NCBI GenBank assembly: GCA_910578425.1
Contig: CAJTQX010000059.1
Location: 1 to 10,907, forward strand
Direction: 5' to 3'
DNA from: an uncultured Anaerotignum sp.
Lineage (GTDB): Bacteria > Bacillota > Clostridia > Lachnospirales > Anaerotignaceae
Length of the DNA stretch: 10,907 nt
Positions within the stretch are counted from its first letter, which is position 1; each line of letters starts with the position of its first letter. The notes beneath the pieces were generated by a model. The model had not been told where the DNA came from. It saw nothing but the letters and a program-made list of their open reading frames with translations, and ran no database searches. Both the position numbers and the translations under genes were made by a program. This document shows positions 1 through 6,610 of this stretch, in pieces.

Positions 1-61
1 GACCTACGTTCTGAACTTTGCCGCTTCTCTGTTCGATTACTACGAAAATACCTTTGCTCAT
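1..61 (-). CDS. etfA: Electron transfer flavoprotein alpha subunit, N-terminal fragment (runs off window)
   Basis: Only the first 20 codons are inside the window. They read MSKGIFVVIEQRSGKVQ and so on, matching the start of EtfA proteins, where a hydrophobic strand is followed by an EQR-x-G-x-hydrophobic-Q motif. EtfA is the FAD-binding half of the soluble heterodimer that carries electrons between acyl-CoA dehydrogenases and their partners, and in Clostridia it often takes part in electron bifurcation. A GAGGAGG ribosome binding site lies at 72-78, 10 bases before the ATG, so the start is well supported. The gene follows secA on the same strand but is separated from it by about 250 bases filled with palindromes. 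EtfB usually precedes EtfA in clostridial operons and is not here, so this could be a solitary copy or part of another arrangement. The family call rests on about 20 residues. Confidence 0.55.
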   Translation of the reverse strand, partial: MSKGIFVVIEQRSGKVQNVG

Positions 62-107
62 AGGTTTCTTTCCTCCTCAAATATTGTAAAACCAAGACCT
101 AAAACCG

Positions 108-303
108 TGAGGGTTTCACCCTCAAACTCCCAGAAAACCGTGGGACTCTGTCCCACACCCTGCAAGGGACATTGTCCCTTGACCCATTTTTCCGCGCAAA
201 GCAACGCTTTGCGCCAATCGGGGTCTGGGGCATGATGCCCCAGCAGGGGGATTGGGGGACGGCGTCCCCCAAGGTCTTTCGGGGGTTTGGGGCAGAGCCC
301 CAA
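108..303. repeat. Cluster of seven GC-rich palindromes, each with a 3-base loop
   Basis: Seven perfect hairpins stand in a row between secA and the etfA-like gene: 108-124 (7-bp stem), 140-156 (7), 163-181 (8), 194-214 (9), 225-243 (8), 252-272 (9) and 287-303 (7). Every loop is exactly three bases, and gaps between them are 6-15 bases. Stems differ in sequence, but six of the seven share a run of G at the 5' arm and C at the 3' arm, for example TTGGGGC/GCCCCAA and CAAGGGAC/GTCCCTTG. No hairpin is followed by a T-tract, so none is a standard intrinsic terminator. Some linkers carry C-runs that could pair with the G-arm of the next hairpin, giving alternative folds. Such clusters are common between genes in several Clostridia; their role is not established. 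The one nearest secA begins 12 bases after its stop codon. Confidence 0.85.
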
Positions 304-314
304 GGTCTTATATT

Positions 315-2909
315 TTACGCGTTCCGCCCGCAGCACTGTTTGTACTTCTTCCCGCTACCGCAGGGGCAGGGATCGTTCCGCCCGACCTTCTCAGAAGCCC
401 TTTTCTTCGGCTGCTTCACAGCGGAATCGTCCTTGTTCGTAAACATCGGCTTCGCGACTTCCTCGCGCTTCACCTCCGTCTGTATCCGCACGCGGTACAG
501 TATTTTCAGCGTATCCTCCTGAATATGCTGGCTCATTTCCTCAAACATATCATACGCCGTAAATTTATATTCCATCAGCGGGTCGCGCTGCGCATAAGCA
601 TGCAGCCCGATGCCCTGCCGCATCTGGTCCATATCATCAATGTGGTCCATCCATTTCTGGTCAATAACGCGCAGCATCACAACGCGCTCCAGTTCGCGCA
701 TACGTTCCTCGCCGTCGGGCTGTCCCTGGCCGATTTCCTTCTCCTTCAGCTGGTACAGCTGTTCGCCGAGGTTTTTCATGCTGTCTTTCAGCTTTTCTTT
801 TGTCATCTGCGCAAGCGCGTCCTCTTTGATATTGATACGCCCAATCGGAATGATTGCCGAAATGCTCTCGCTGAACGCATTCATATCCCACTCCTCCGGC
901 AGCTGGTCATCGCCGATATGCGCGTCCACAGCGCGGTCCGTCACCGCATGAATCATTGCAATCATGCTGTCCCGCAGGTTTTCTCCATACAATACCCTGC
1001 GCCGTTCTCCGTAAATAATTTCCCTCTGCTCGTTCATAACCTGATCGTATTCCAGCAGATGCTTACGGACAGCGAAGTTGTTGCCCTCAACCTTTTTCTG
1101 TGCGTTTTCAATGGCCTTCGTCAGCATGCCCGCCTCGATAGGCTCGTCCTCGCTCATGCCCATCGCGTCCACAACCTTCATGGTCTTTTCAGAGCCAAAC
1201 AGGCGCATCAGATCGTCCTCCAGAGAGATGTAGAAACGGGATTCACCCGGGTCGCCCTGACGTCCGGAACGTCCACGCAGCTGGTTGTCGATACGTCTGG
1301 ATTCATGCCGTTCCGTACCGATGATTTTCAGACCGCCCAGCTCTGCCACGCCTTCGCCCAGCTTGATATCCGTACCACGTCCAGCCATGTTGGTTGCAAT
1401 CGTAACCGCACCCATCTGCCCAGCCAGCGCGACAATTTCCGCTTCCTGCGCGTGGTATTTCGCATTCAGCACCTGATGCTTCACGCCCTCACGCTTGAGC
1501 AGCCTGCTCAGCTCTTCGGATTTCTCGATCGTTACTGTGCCTACCAACACAGGCTGTCCCTTTTCATGCGCCTCCACAATATCCTTTACCACAGCGCGGA
1601 ACTTGCCCGCCTCTGTCCGGTAAACCACGTCCTGCATATCCTTCCTTTGTACCGGACGGTTTGTGGGAATTTCCACAACGTCCATGCCGTAAATATTGCG
1701 GAATTCTTCTTCCTCTGTTTTTGCCGTACCAGTCATACCACACTTTTTGTTATATTTGTTGAAAAAGTTCTGGAACGTAATTGTCGCCAGCGTCTTGCTT
1801 TCACGCCGTACCTGCACGTTTTCCTTCGCCTCAATCGCCTGATGCAGACCATCGGAATAACGCCTGCCCGGCATCATACGCCCTGTAAATTCGTCAACAA
1901 TTACAATTTCACCCTCGTTGATAACGTAATCCTTATCCAGATGCATATTGTAGTTTGCTTTCAGCGCGTTGTTGATATGGTGCTGCAATTCCAGGTTTTC
2001 CGGATCGGAAAGGTTTTCAACGGAAAAGAATTTCTCCGCTTTCGCAATGCCTTCCTGCGTCAGAACAACAGATTTCGCCTTTTCGTCCAGAATGTAATCG
2101 CCTTCCTCCTGAATTTCTTCCTTCATCAGGGGATTCATGGCTTCTTCCTCATTCAGGATACGTCCTTTTTTCAGCTGTTTTACAAACAAATCCGCAACGC
2201 GGTACAAATCTGTAGACTTGGAGCCGCTGCCGGAAATAATCAGAGGCGTGCGCGCTTCGTCAATCAGAACAGAGTCCACCTCGTCGATGATAGCAAAATG
2301 CAGGTCGCGCTGCACCATGTTTTCCCTGCGCACAACCATGTTGTCCCGCAGATAGTCAAAACCAAACTCATTGTTTGTGCCGTAAGTGATATCGCACGCG
2401 TAAGCCTCGCGGCGTTCATTGTTGTCCAGACCGTTCAGGATACAGCCCACCGTCATGCCCAGAAAACGGAATACCTCGCCCATCCACTGGGAGTCGCGCT
2501 GTGCCAGATAGTCATTGACCGTAACAACGTGTACGCCCTTGCCTTCCAGCGCGTTCAGATAAGCCGGCAGCGTTGCCACCAGCGTTTTGCCTTCGCCTGT
2601 CTTCATCTCCGCGATACGTCCCTGGTGCATCACAATGCCGCCCATCAGCTGCACCGGAAAATGGCGCATATTCAGCACGTTTGCTCTCGAAGAAGCCTCC
2701 CGCACAACGGCGTATGCTTCCGGCAGAATATCGTCCAGCGTTTCTCCCGCCGCCAGACGGTCCCTGAATTCCTGTGTTTTTCCTCTCAGTTCCTCATCGG
2801 AAAGGGTTTCATATTGGGGGGCCAGCGATTCAATCTTATTGACAATCGGTTTGATCTTTTTGATCTCCTTTTCGCTGTAATTCCCAAATATTTTTTCCAA
2901 TAACCCCAT
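315..2909 (-). CDS. secA: Preprotein translocase ATPase SecA
   Basis: This is the motor ATPase that pushes unfolded preproteins through the SecYEG channel at the cytoplasmic membrane. With the chosen start it has 864 residues, within the usual SecA range. Visible landmarks are Walker A (TGEGKT, Lys108), the DEAD-type box DEVD at about 209-212 followed by IDEARTPLIISG, the helicase-side segment TNMAGRGTDIKLG, RGRSGRQGDPG, and the C-terminal zinc motif with Cys848, 850, 859 and 860 in CPCGSGKKYKQCC, which binds SecB or ribosomes in other bacteria. A GTG nine bases upstream (2918) is in frame, but it lies inside the GAGGTGA ribosome binding site (2915-2921). The ATG at 2909 has that site at proper spacing and gives the usual MGLLEKIFG start. 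It is separated from the SdpI-family gene by 172 bases. The frame is intact and well conserved. Confidence 0.98.
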   Translation of the reverse strand: MGLLEKIFGNYSEKEIKKIKPIVNKIESLAPQYETLSDEELRGKTQEFRDRLAAGETLDDILPEAYAVVREASSRANVLNMRHFPVQLMGGIVMHQGRIAEMKTGEGKTLVATLPAYLNALEGKGVHVVTVNDYLAQRDSQWMGEVFRFLGMTVGCILNGLDNNERREAYACDITYGTNNEFGFDYLRDNMVVRRENMVQRDLHFAIIDEVDSVLIDEARTPLIISGSGSKSTDLYRVADLFVKQLKKGRILNEEEAMNPLMKEEIQEEGDYILDEKAKSVVLTQEGIAKAEKFFSVENLSDPENLELQHHINNALKANYNMHLDKDYVINEGEIVIVDEFTGRMMPGRRYSDGLHQAIEAKENVQVRRESKTLATITFQNFFNKYNKKCGMTGTAKTEEEEFRNIYGMDVVEIPTNRPVQRKDMQDVVYRTEAGKFRAVVKDIVEAHEKGQPVLVGTVTIEKSEELSRLLKREGVKHQVLNAKYHAQEAEIVALAGQMGAVTIATNMAGRGTDIKLGEGVAELGGLKIIGTERHESRRIDNQLRGRSGRQGDPGESRFYISLEDDLMRLFGSEKTMKVVDAMGMSEDEPIEAGMLTKAIENAQKKVEGNNFAVRKHLLEYDQVMNEQREIIYGERRRVLYGENLRDSMIAMIHAVTDRAVDAHIGDDQLPEEWDMNAFSESISAIIPIGRINIKEDALAQMTKEKLKDSMKNLGEQLYQLKEKEIGQGQPDGEERMRELERVVMLRVIDQKWMDHIDDMDQMRQGIGLHAYAQRDPLMEYKFTAYDMFEEMSQHIQEDTLKILYRVRIQTEVKREEVAKPMFTNKDDSAVKQPKKRASEKVGRNDPCPCGSGKKYKQCCGRNA

Positions 2910-2982
2910 TCGGTTCACCTCATTTTTCTATGTGATCACCTGCCACGTTCCCGCGCACAGGCATACTGCTACATTTTACATT

Positions 2983-2988
2983 ATTATA
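2983..2988 (-). promoter_or_regulatory. Possible -10 element for secA
   Basis: A perfect TATAAT on the minus strand lies 74 bases upstream of the secA ATG, in the AT-rich part of the 172-base gap. The hexamer 17-18 bases upstream (ATGGGG or TATGGG) is a poor -35, so this is a weak call. The rest of the gap (2910-3081) shows no gene. It holds a small stem-loop just after the SdpI-family stop (3059-3076, arms GGAAA/TTTCC, then an AT-rich tail) that might be a weak terminator. Confidence 0.3.
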
Positions 2989-3081
2989 GTTTAACAGAAG
3001 AATACCCCCATAGGCAAGAGGAAATTCCCGCTTTTGGGGGCTCTTAACAAATATTTAAGGAAATTTCTGCCTTTCCACGCA

Positions 3082-3510
3082 TCAAAATGGCCCAGATTTC
3101 TGCCAGTCCGATGCATTCCTTCCTTTTCTTCTTCCATCATCATAAAAATTCCGGCGCAGAGCCAACTCCACCAGAACCACCGTCCCGACCATACACGCGC
3201 ACTGAAGCACACACAGCACAAGTGCCGCCTTTCCCACCGTTCCCACATCACAGCCCTGAAACGGCAGCTGTGCGGCAACGGAAACGGCCAACAGCATCCA
3301 GCCGCCTTTCCACCAAAGCCTGCCGCAGGCATGCTGCGCAAAATCCCATGTTTCCTGATTTTTCTGCGACATGGCAGTACGATAGCCGCAGCTGCCCCGC
3401 CCAATCTCCTTTGGCGGGTGTTTCCACATGACGCGTCCAAATATCACCATAGCCGCCGGTATCAGCATCCCCGCGAAAAACATGCTCCGCCAGAACCACA
3501 TATTTTCCAT
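3082..3510 (-). CDS. SdpI-family small membrane protein
   Basis: The product has 142 residues with three likely membrane helices at about 7-27, 66-84 and 94-114. Between the first two lies the SdpI-family signature: a KxPKEI stretch, then GYRT (42-45) and KNQETWDFA (50-58), followed by a Cys-Gly-Arg-Leu-Trp motif. The family is named for Bacillus subtilis SdpI, which gives immunity to the SdpC toxin and also acts as a membrane signal transducer. Most clostridial members are short, stand-alone proteins of unknown function, so an immunity role here is only a possibility; no toxin gene is visible nearby. The start is the ATG at 3510, with GGAGG six bases upstream (3517-3521). A longer version beginning at 3543 would lack a ribosome binding site. 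The C-terminal tail after residue 122 is charged and probably cytoplasmic. Confidence 0.8.
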   Translation of the reverse strand: MENMWFWRSMFFAGMLIPAAMVIFGRVMWKHPPKEIGRGSCGYRTAMSQKNQETWDFAQHACGRLWWKGGWMLLAVSVAAQLPFQGCDVGTVGKAALVLCVLQCACMVGTVVLVELALRRNFYDDGRRKGRNASDWQKSGPF

Positions 3511-3549
3511 TCTTTTCCTCCGTTCAACGGGTGGTTTGTACATGCTCTA

Positions 3550-3567
3550 TCAGGGCCAATTACCCAT
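3550..3567 (-). other. Possible five-codon leader ORF (MGNWP) upstream of the SdpI-family gene
   Basis: The minus strand reads a consensus Shine-Dalgarno AAGGAGG (3574-3580), six bases, then ATG GGT AAT TGG CCC TGA. The stop lies 39 bases before the SdpI-family ATG. The ribosome binding site is as strong as any in the window, which is why I list it. Its start region sits in the loop of a GGGCC/GGCCC stem (3553-3557 with 3571-3575), and the same GGGCC can also pair with an upstream C-run (3583-3588). This resembles the layout of a translated leader, but nothing shows that the peptide is made. It may equally be a chance ORF. Confidence 0.25.
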
Positions 3568-3651
3568 AGCGGCCCTCCTTAAGGGGGCACTGAACAAACT
3601 CACCAATCACACTTTTCGCACTGTCGGCTCCCTTTTCGGGAACTCAAAAAA

Positions 3652-3852
3652 TTATACTGTCATTTGTCTAAGCTTTACTGTTTTATTTTTTCTCGCGGCA
3701 CTATCATAAATGACAGTGCCGTATACATATGCCAAAGTATTTTTTACTACCCCCGGTATCATCGGGGTTTTGTCCTGCCTATCCGGCGTCCAAACGAGGG
3801 CGAAAAGCTTATCCGCAAGCCCTTCGCCCAATAGTATCATAGAATTATCCAT
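3652..3852 (-). CDS. Doubtful 66-residue hypothetical ORF
   Basis: An open frame begins 36 bases after the stop of the DegV-fused kinase and runs 66 codons on the same strand. The only ribosome binding site candidate is a weak AAAGG about seven bases before the ATG. The product, starting MDNSMILLGEGLADKLF and ending KLRQMTV, has no membrane segment or motif I recognise. The frame passes through two strong hairpins (3798-3829 and 3696-3721), which suggests that the bases are selected for structure, not coding. It is listed because its position and strand would fit a fourth operon member. I think non-coding is more likely. Confidence 0.2.
   Translation of the reverse strand: MDNSMILLGEGLADKLFALVWTPDRQDKTPMIPGVVKNTLAYVYGTVIYDSAARKNKTVKLRQMTV
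3798..3829 (-). other. Long RNA hairpin downstream of the DegV-fused kinase
   Basis: In minus-strand RNA the 32 bases fold into a stem of about 13-14 pairs with a CGGA tetraloop. Outer arms are GGGCGAA/TTCGCCC and inner arms GGGCTT/AAGCTT, with two consecutive G-U pairs between and a possible closing G-U. Those G-U pairs become A-C mismatches on the other strand, so the fold favours minus-strand RNA, the direction of the operon. It lies 60 bases past the kinase stop. It is followed by TCGTTTGG, which is not a real T-tract, so it may stabilise or process the 3' end of the operon RNA and need not terminate it. Confidence 0.5.
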
Positions 3853-3888
3853 ATTACGGCCTTTTACTCACAGGCCCTTAAACAGTCA

Positions 3889-6597
3889 TTAAAATTCCAA
3901 TTCCAAATCCTTCTGCTTGGATGCCTGCGAAAATGAAATCACAACATCCGTCTTTTTCATAAACAGCAGCCCAAAGGAACGCTTGCCACAATTGCAGGCA
4001 ATCGCCGAGGACGCTTTTTGAAGGTAAATTCGTTCAAACGGGCAGTACTGAAGCACCAGCTCCTGAATATATTGCAGGCTCTTTTCGTCCATTCCGGCAT
4101 AAGTGATGAAAAGTACCCGCCGGTCGATATTTCTGGTATCCAAAAGTGCCCTGCGTACATAACGCCTTGCCATATGCTGGAAATCGCCCGAAAGCATTCC
4201 CCCCACAATCATACGGCTCTTTTTCATCACAATAACAGGATGCAGGAGAAGCGCGTCACAGATGACCTGTGTACGTTTGGAAATCTGTCCCGCCCGACAC
4301 ATCATATGCGTATTGTCGATAATAAAGGCTGAAGAAACATAGTTCCTCAGTTTTTCCACAGTTTTCACAATATCGCTCTTCGCCGCGTGGTTTTCTGCCA
4401 TAGAAGCGGCAAACAGCACCACCAGACCCATACTGCTGGAAAGATGCCCTGAATCTATCACCGTAACGTTTTCAAAAGACCTTGCCGCCTCAAGCGCGTT
4501 ATTGTAGCCCTCGCTGGCATGCTTTGCCATCGCAATATGGAGTACATTCTGGGCCTCGGTCAGTTTTCCCGCAAAAAAGCGTTCATAATCCTCCACCTCC
4601 GGCGGCTGTGACCTGCCATCCCAGCCCTCTGCCAAATGCAGCAGCAGTTCATCCGACTGTATTTCGATTTCATCCAGAAAACGCCCGCGCTCTGTGCAGA
4701 CATAGTACGGACATACGGCTATGTTGAATTCTTTGAGCAGGGTTTCCGGAAGGTCACACACGCTGTCCGTTGTAACTAAAAGCGGAATCCGCTTTGCCTG
4801 TTCAAAAATCAGGACGTCTTTCCCGATTTCAGACTGCGCGGTGTCCTCGCTCAGCGTTACCAGCTCCTTGGGCAGCACGCTCAGCACCGAAGCCTCCAAA
4901 AGCGCGCCACTGACAGGCTTTGCCAGATAACCGCTGAAGCCTTCCTTCCGGTAAAGCAGTTGGTTATCGCTCCCTGCGTTAGCCGTCAGCGCGATAACGG
5001 GTACATCCTGACAAAGCCCTGCCGGCTGCGAGCGCAGTGCATGAAGGCACTGTATGCCGTCCATTTCCGGCATAAGGTGATCCATCAGTATCGCATCATA
5101 ATGCTGGTTCTGTGTCAGCTTCAAACATTCCGCACCGCTCCGCGCCATATCCAGTTGTATCTTCGTAGCAGAAAGCAGCTTACGCACTACCATCAGGTTC
5201 ATGTCGTTATCGTCCACAACAAGGATACGGGCATTCGGGGCTTCAAAGCTCTGCCGATACTGCTCGCCCTGGTGCAGCTTCGTGCGGGAGGCAAGCGTGA
5301 ACGTCCCCAGTTCCTTATCGTCCACAATATCCTGTTCCAGCATGACAATAAACGTAGAGCCTTTTGTATACACGCTGTTGACGCTGATTTCGCCGCCCAT
5401 CAGATGTACCAGCTGCTGCACAATGCTCAGCCCCAGCCCTGTGCCTTCAATATGGCGGTTACGCTCCTCGTCCACACGCTTAAACGCGTTAAAGATATAG
5501 GGTATGTTTTCCTTTTTCACGCCAAGCCCCGTATCTTCCACCGTATACCAGACGCGCACTCGGTTGAGCGTCAGCCGTTCACAGCGAATGGAAAGCGTAA
5601 CAGAGCCTTCGCTCGTATATTTTATGGCATTATTCAGCAGGTTAATCAAAACCTGCTTGATACGCACCTCATCGCCGCAAAGCATGCTGGGGATGGAGGA
5701 ATCCACATGCAGGCGGAATTTCAGACCTTTTTCCTGCGCCTTAATCCATATCATATTGACGATCTCTGAAAAAAGCGCGCCCGTCTCATACGAAACGTTT
5801 ACAATTTCCATCTTTTTCGATTTTATTTTGGATAAATCCAAAATATCATTAATAATGGTGAGCAGCATTTTGCTCGCGCCCTGAATATTCCTCGCGTTCT
5901 CTGCCACATCCTCAGGGATATCGCCCCGCAGTATGATCTCGTTCAGGCCAATAATGGTGTTGATCGGTGTACGGATTTCATGGCTCATGCTGGAAAAGAA
6001 ATGATTTTCCGCCTTATTCAGCTCCTCGATCTCCTTTTTCTGCTGTTTGGAAAGCTCATTTTCTTTCTCATAAAGCATATTCAGGAACATCAGAAGAACA
6101 CTCGTCAGCACGCCTACCAGCACAACGGACGCCGCAGAATCGAAAAACGAACGCTCCTGCGTATTCCTTACAACTGTTTCCGGAAAGGCAAAAGCAACAT
6201 AGTAGCAGAGCAGCGTCTCCAAAGTGCAAAAGGCAAAAAAGAATGCTTTCCGCTTTCCGGCCAACGTAATGCTGATATAGATAAAGCACAGCACGAACCA
6301 CTCCGGCATACCGCTGTAAAACCCGCCTGCCGTAAAAAAGCTGAAAGGGAAAAGGATCAGCAGCAATATTGTGATGATAGTTGCCCCGCAGTTGATGCAG
6401 CCTTTTTTAATGCTGATCTGCGAAACAGCCGTAATCACCAGCAGGCTCACCACCAGCAGCGGCAGATTGAACCATGTCCTGCCCAGTGACAATATAAAAA
6501 TCAGCGCGAGCACACATGCGCCTGTCGCCACGCGGAACATACGTTCTCGCAAATCAATTTTATGGTCAAATATAATCTCCAGCCATTTCTTTAGCAC
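3889..6597 (-). CDS. Hybrid sensor histidine kinase with receiver and C-terminal DegV-type lipid-binding domain
   Basis: The 902-residue product has six likely membrane helices (about 20-39, 45-61, 71-93, 99-113, 117-138, 154-175) and a short coiled stretch. Next come a HisKA domain (SMSHEIRTP, phospho-accepting His206) and an HATPase domain with N box (Asn323), G1 box DTGLG (Asp355) and G2 box GTGLGLS. The receiver has VVDDND, Asp506 as phospho-acceptor and Lys560. From about 604 to 881 follows a DegV/EDD-type domain: LVTTDSVCDLP, SQP, VIDSG near 713-717, and a final LLF strand. DegV proteins bind fatty acids, and FakB members present them to the FakA kinase. Here Thr of the usual TSQP is Arg, and the SS-x-LSGT motif reads AKHASEG, so ligand contacts differ. 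The start is the GTG at 6597, with AGGAGG nine bases upstream (6607-6612). An ATG at 6648 would overlap the preceding gene by 38 bases with no site. Lacking an HPt, it probably relays through its neighbours. Confidence 0.93.
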   Translation of the reverse strand: MLKKWLEIIFDHKIDLRERMFRVATGACVLALIFILSLGRTWFNLPLLVVSLLVITAVSQISIKKGCINCGATIITILLLILFPFSFFTAGGFYSGMPEWFVLCFIYISITLAGKRKAFFFAFCTLETLLCYYVAFAFPETVVRNTQERSFFDSAASVVLVGVLTSVLLMFLNMLYEKENELSKQQKKEIEELNKAENHFFSSMSHEIRTPINTIIGLNEIILRGDIPEDVAENARNIQGASKMLLTIINDILDLSKIKSKKMEIVNVSYETGALFSEIVNMIWIKAQEKGLKFRLHVDSSIPSMLCGDEVRIKQVLINLLNNAIKYTSEGSVTLSIRCERLTLNRVRVWYTVEDTGLGVKKENIPYIFNAFKRVDEERNRHIEGTGLGLSIVQQLVHLMGGEISVNSVYTKGSTFIVMLEQDIVDDKELGTFTLASRTKLHQGEQYRQSFEAPNARILVVDDNDMNLMVVRKLLSATKIQLDMARSGAECLKLTQNQHYDAILMDHLMPEMDGIQCLHALRSQPAGLCQDVPVIALTANAGSDNQLLYRKEGFSGYLAKPVSGALLEASVLSVLPKELVTLSEDTAQSEIGKDVLIFEQAKRIPLLVTTDSVCDLPETLLKEFNIAVCPYYVCTERGRFLDEIEIQSDELLLHLAEGWDGRSQPPEVEDYERFFAGKLTEAQNVLHIAMAKHASEGYNNALEAARSFENVTVIDSGHLSSSMGLVVLFAASMAENHAAKSDIVKTVEKLRNYVSSAFIIDNTHMMCRAGQISKRTQVICDALLLHPVIVMKKSRMIVGGMLSGDFQHMARRYVRRALLDTRNIDRRVLFITYAGMDEKSLQYIQELVLQYCPFERIYLQKASSAIACNCGKRSFGLLFMKKTDVVISFSQASKQKDLELEF

Positions 6598-6610
6598 ACC
6601 TATGCTCCTC

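Larger units (their letters stand above)
3511..3888. other. 378-base region with serial hairpins, no confident gene
   Basis: Between the DegV-fused kinase and the SdpI-family gene the sequence turns AT-richer and holds several stem-loops readable in minus-strand RNA. They are 3798-3829 (long stem, listed separately); 3751-3767 (CCCCG/CGGGG, 7-base loop); 3696-3721 (seven pairs CGGCACT/AGTGCCG, one mismatch, then three more pairs around a 4-base loop); 3632-3643 (TCCC/GGGA); and 3553-3575 (GGGCC/GGCCC enclosing the five-codon ORF start). A TATAAT on the minus strand at 3651-3656 could be a -10 for the SdpI-family gene, though no good -35 lies 16-18 bases upstream. I recognise no known riboswitch or RNA family here. 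The T-runs needed for a clear minus-strand terminator are absent. Confidence 0.5.

Noticed and set aside
79..107. TACAAT on the minus strand just upstream of the etfA-like gene as a promoter
   Set aside because: It ends only a few bases before the ribosome binding site, leaving no room for a normal leader, and has no acceptable -35.
108..303. CRISPR array
   Set aside because: The palindromes differ from each other in sequence and the intervals are too short and irregular to be repeats with spacers.
252..2903. An 883-codon open frame on the plus strand, antisense to nearly all of secA
   Set aside because: It mirrors secA, whose frame has full motif support. The antisense product has no recognisable domain, is rich in His, Phe, Leu and Asn in a way typical of reverse-frame shadows, and crosses the palindrome cluster at its start.
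3034..3582. Plus-strand frames opposite the SdpI-family gene
   Set aside because: No ribosome binding site or protein family fits, whereas the minus-strand frame has both.
3750..3771. CCCCG/CGGGG hairpin followed by TTTT as a plus-strand terminator
   Set aside because: The stem is only five pairs, the T-run is four bases, and no plus-strand gene exists for it to end.
4960..5769. Long plus-strand open frames opposite the two kinases (also 5504-5884, 6371-7198, 7547-8740)
   Set aside because: They lie wholly opposite well-supported kinase domains. The Phe/Arg/Leu-rich stretch near 7000-7190 is just the reverse reading of the Glu/Pro repeat.
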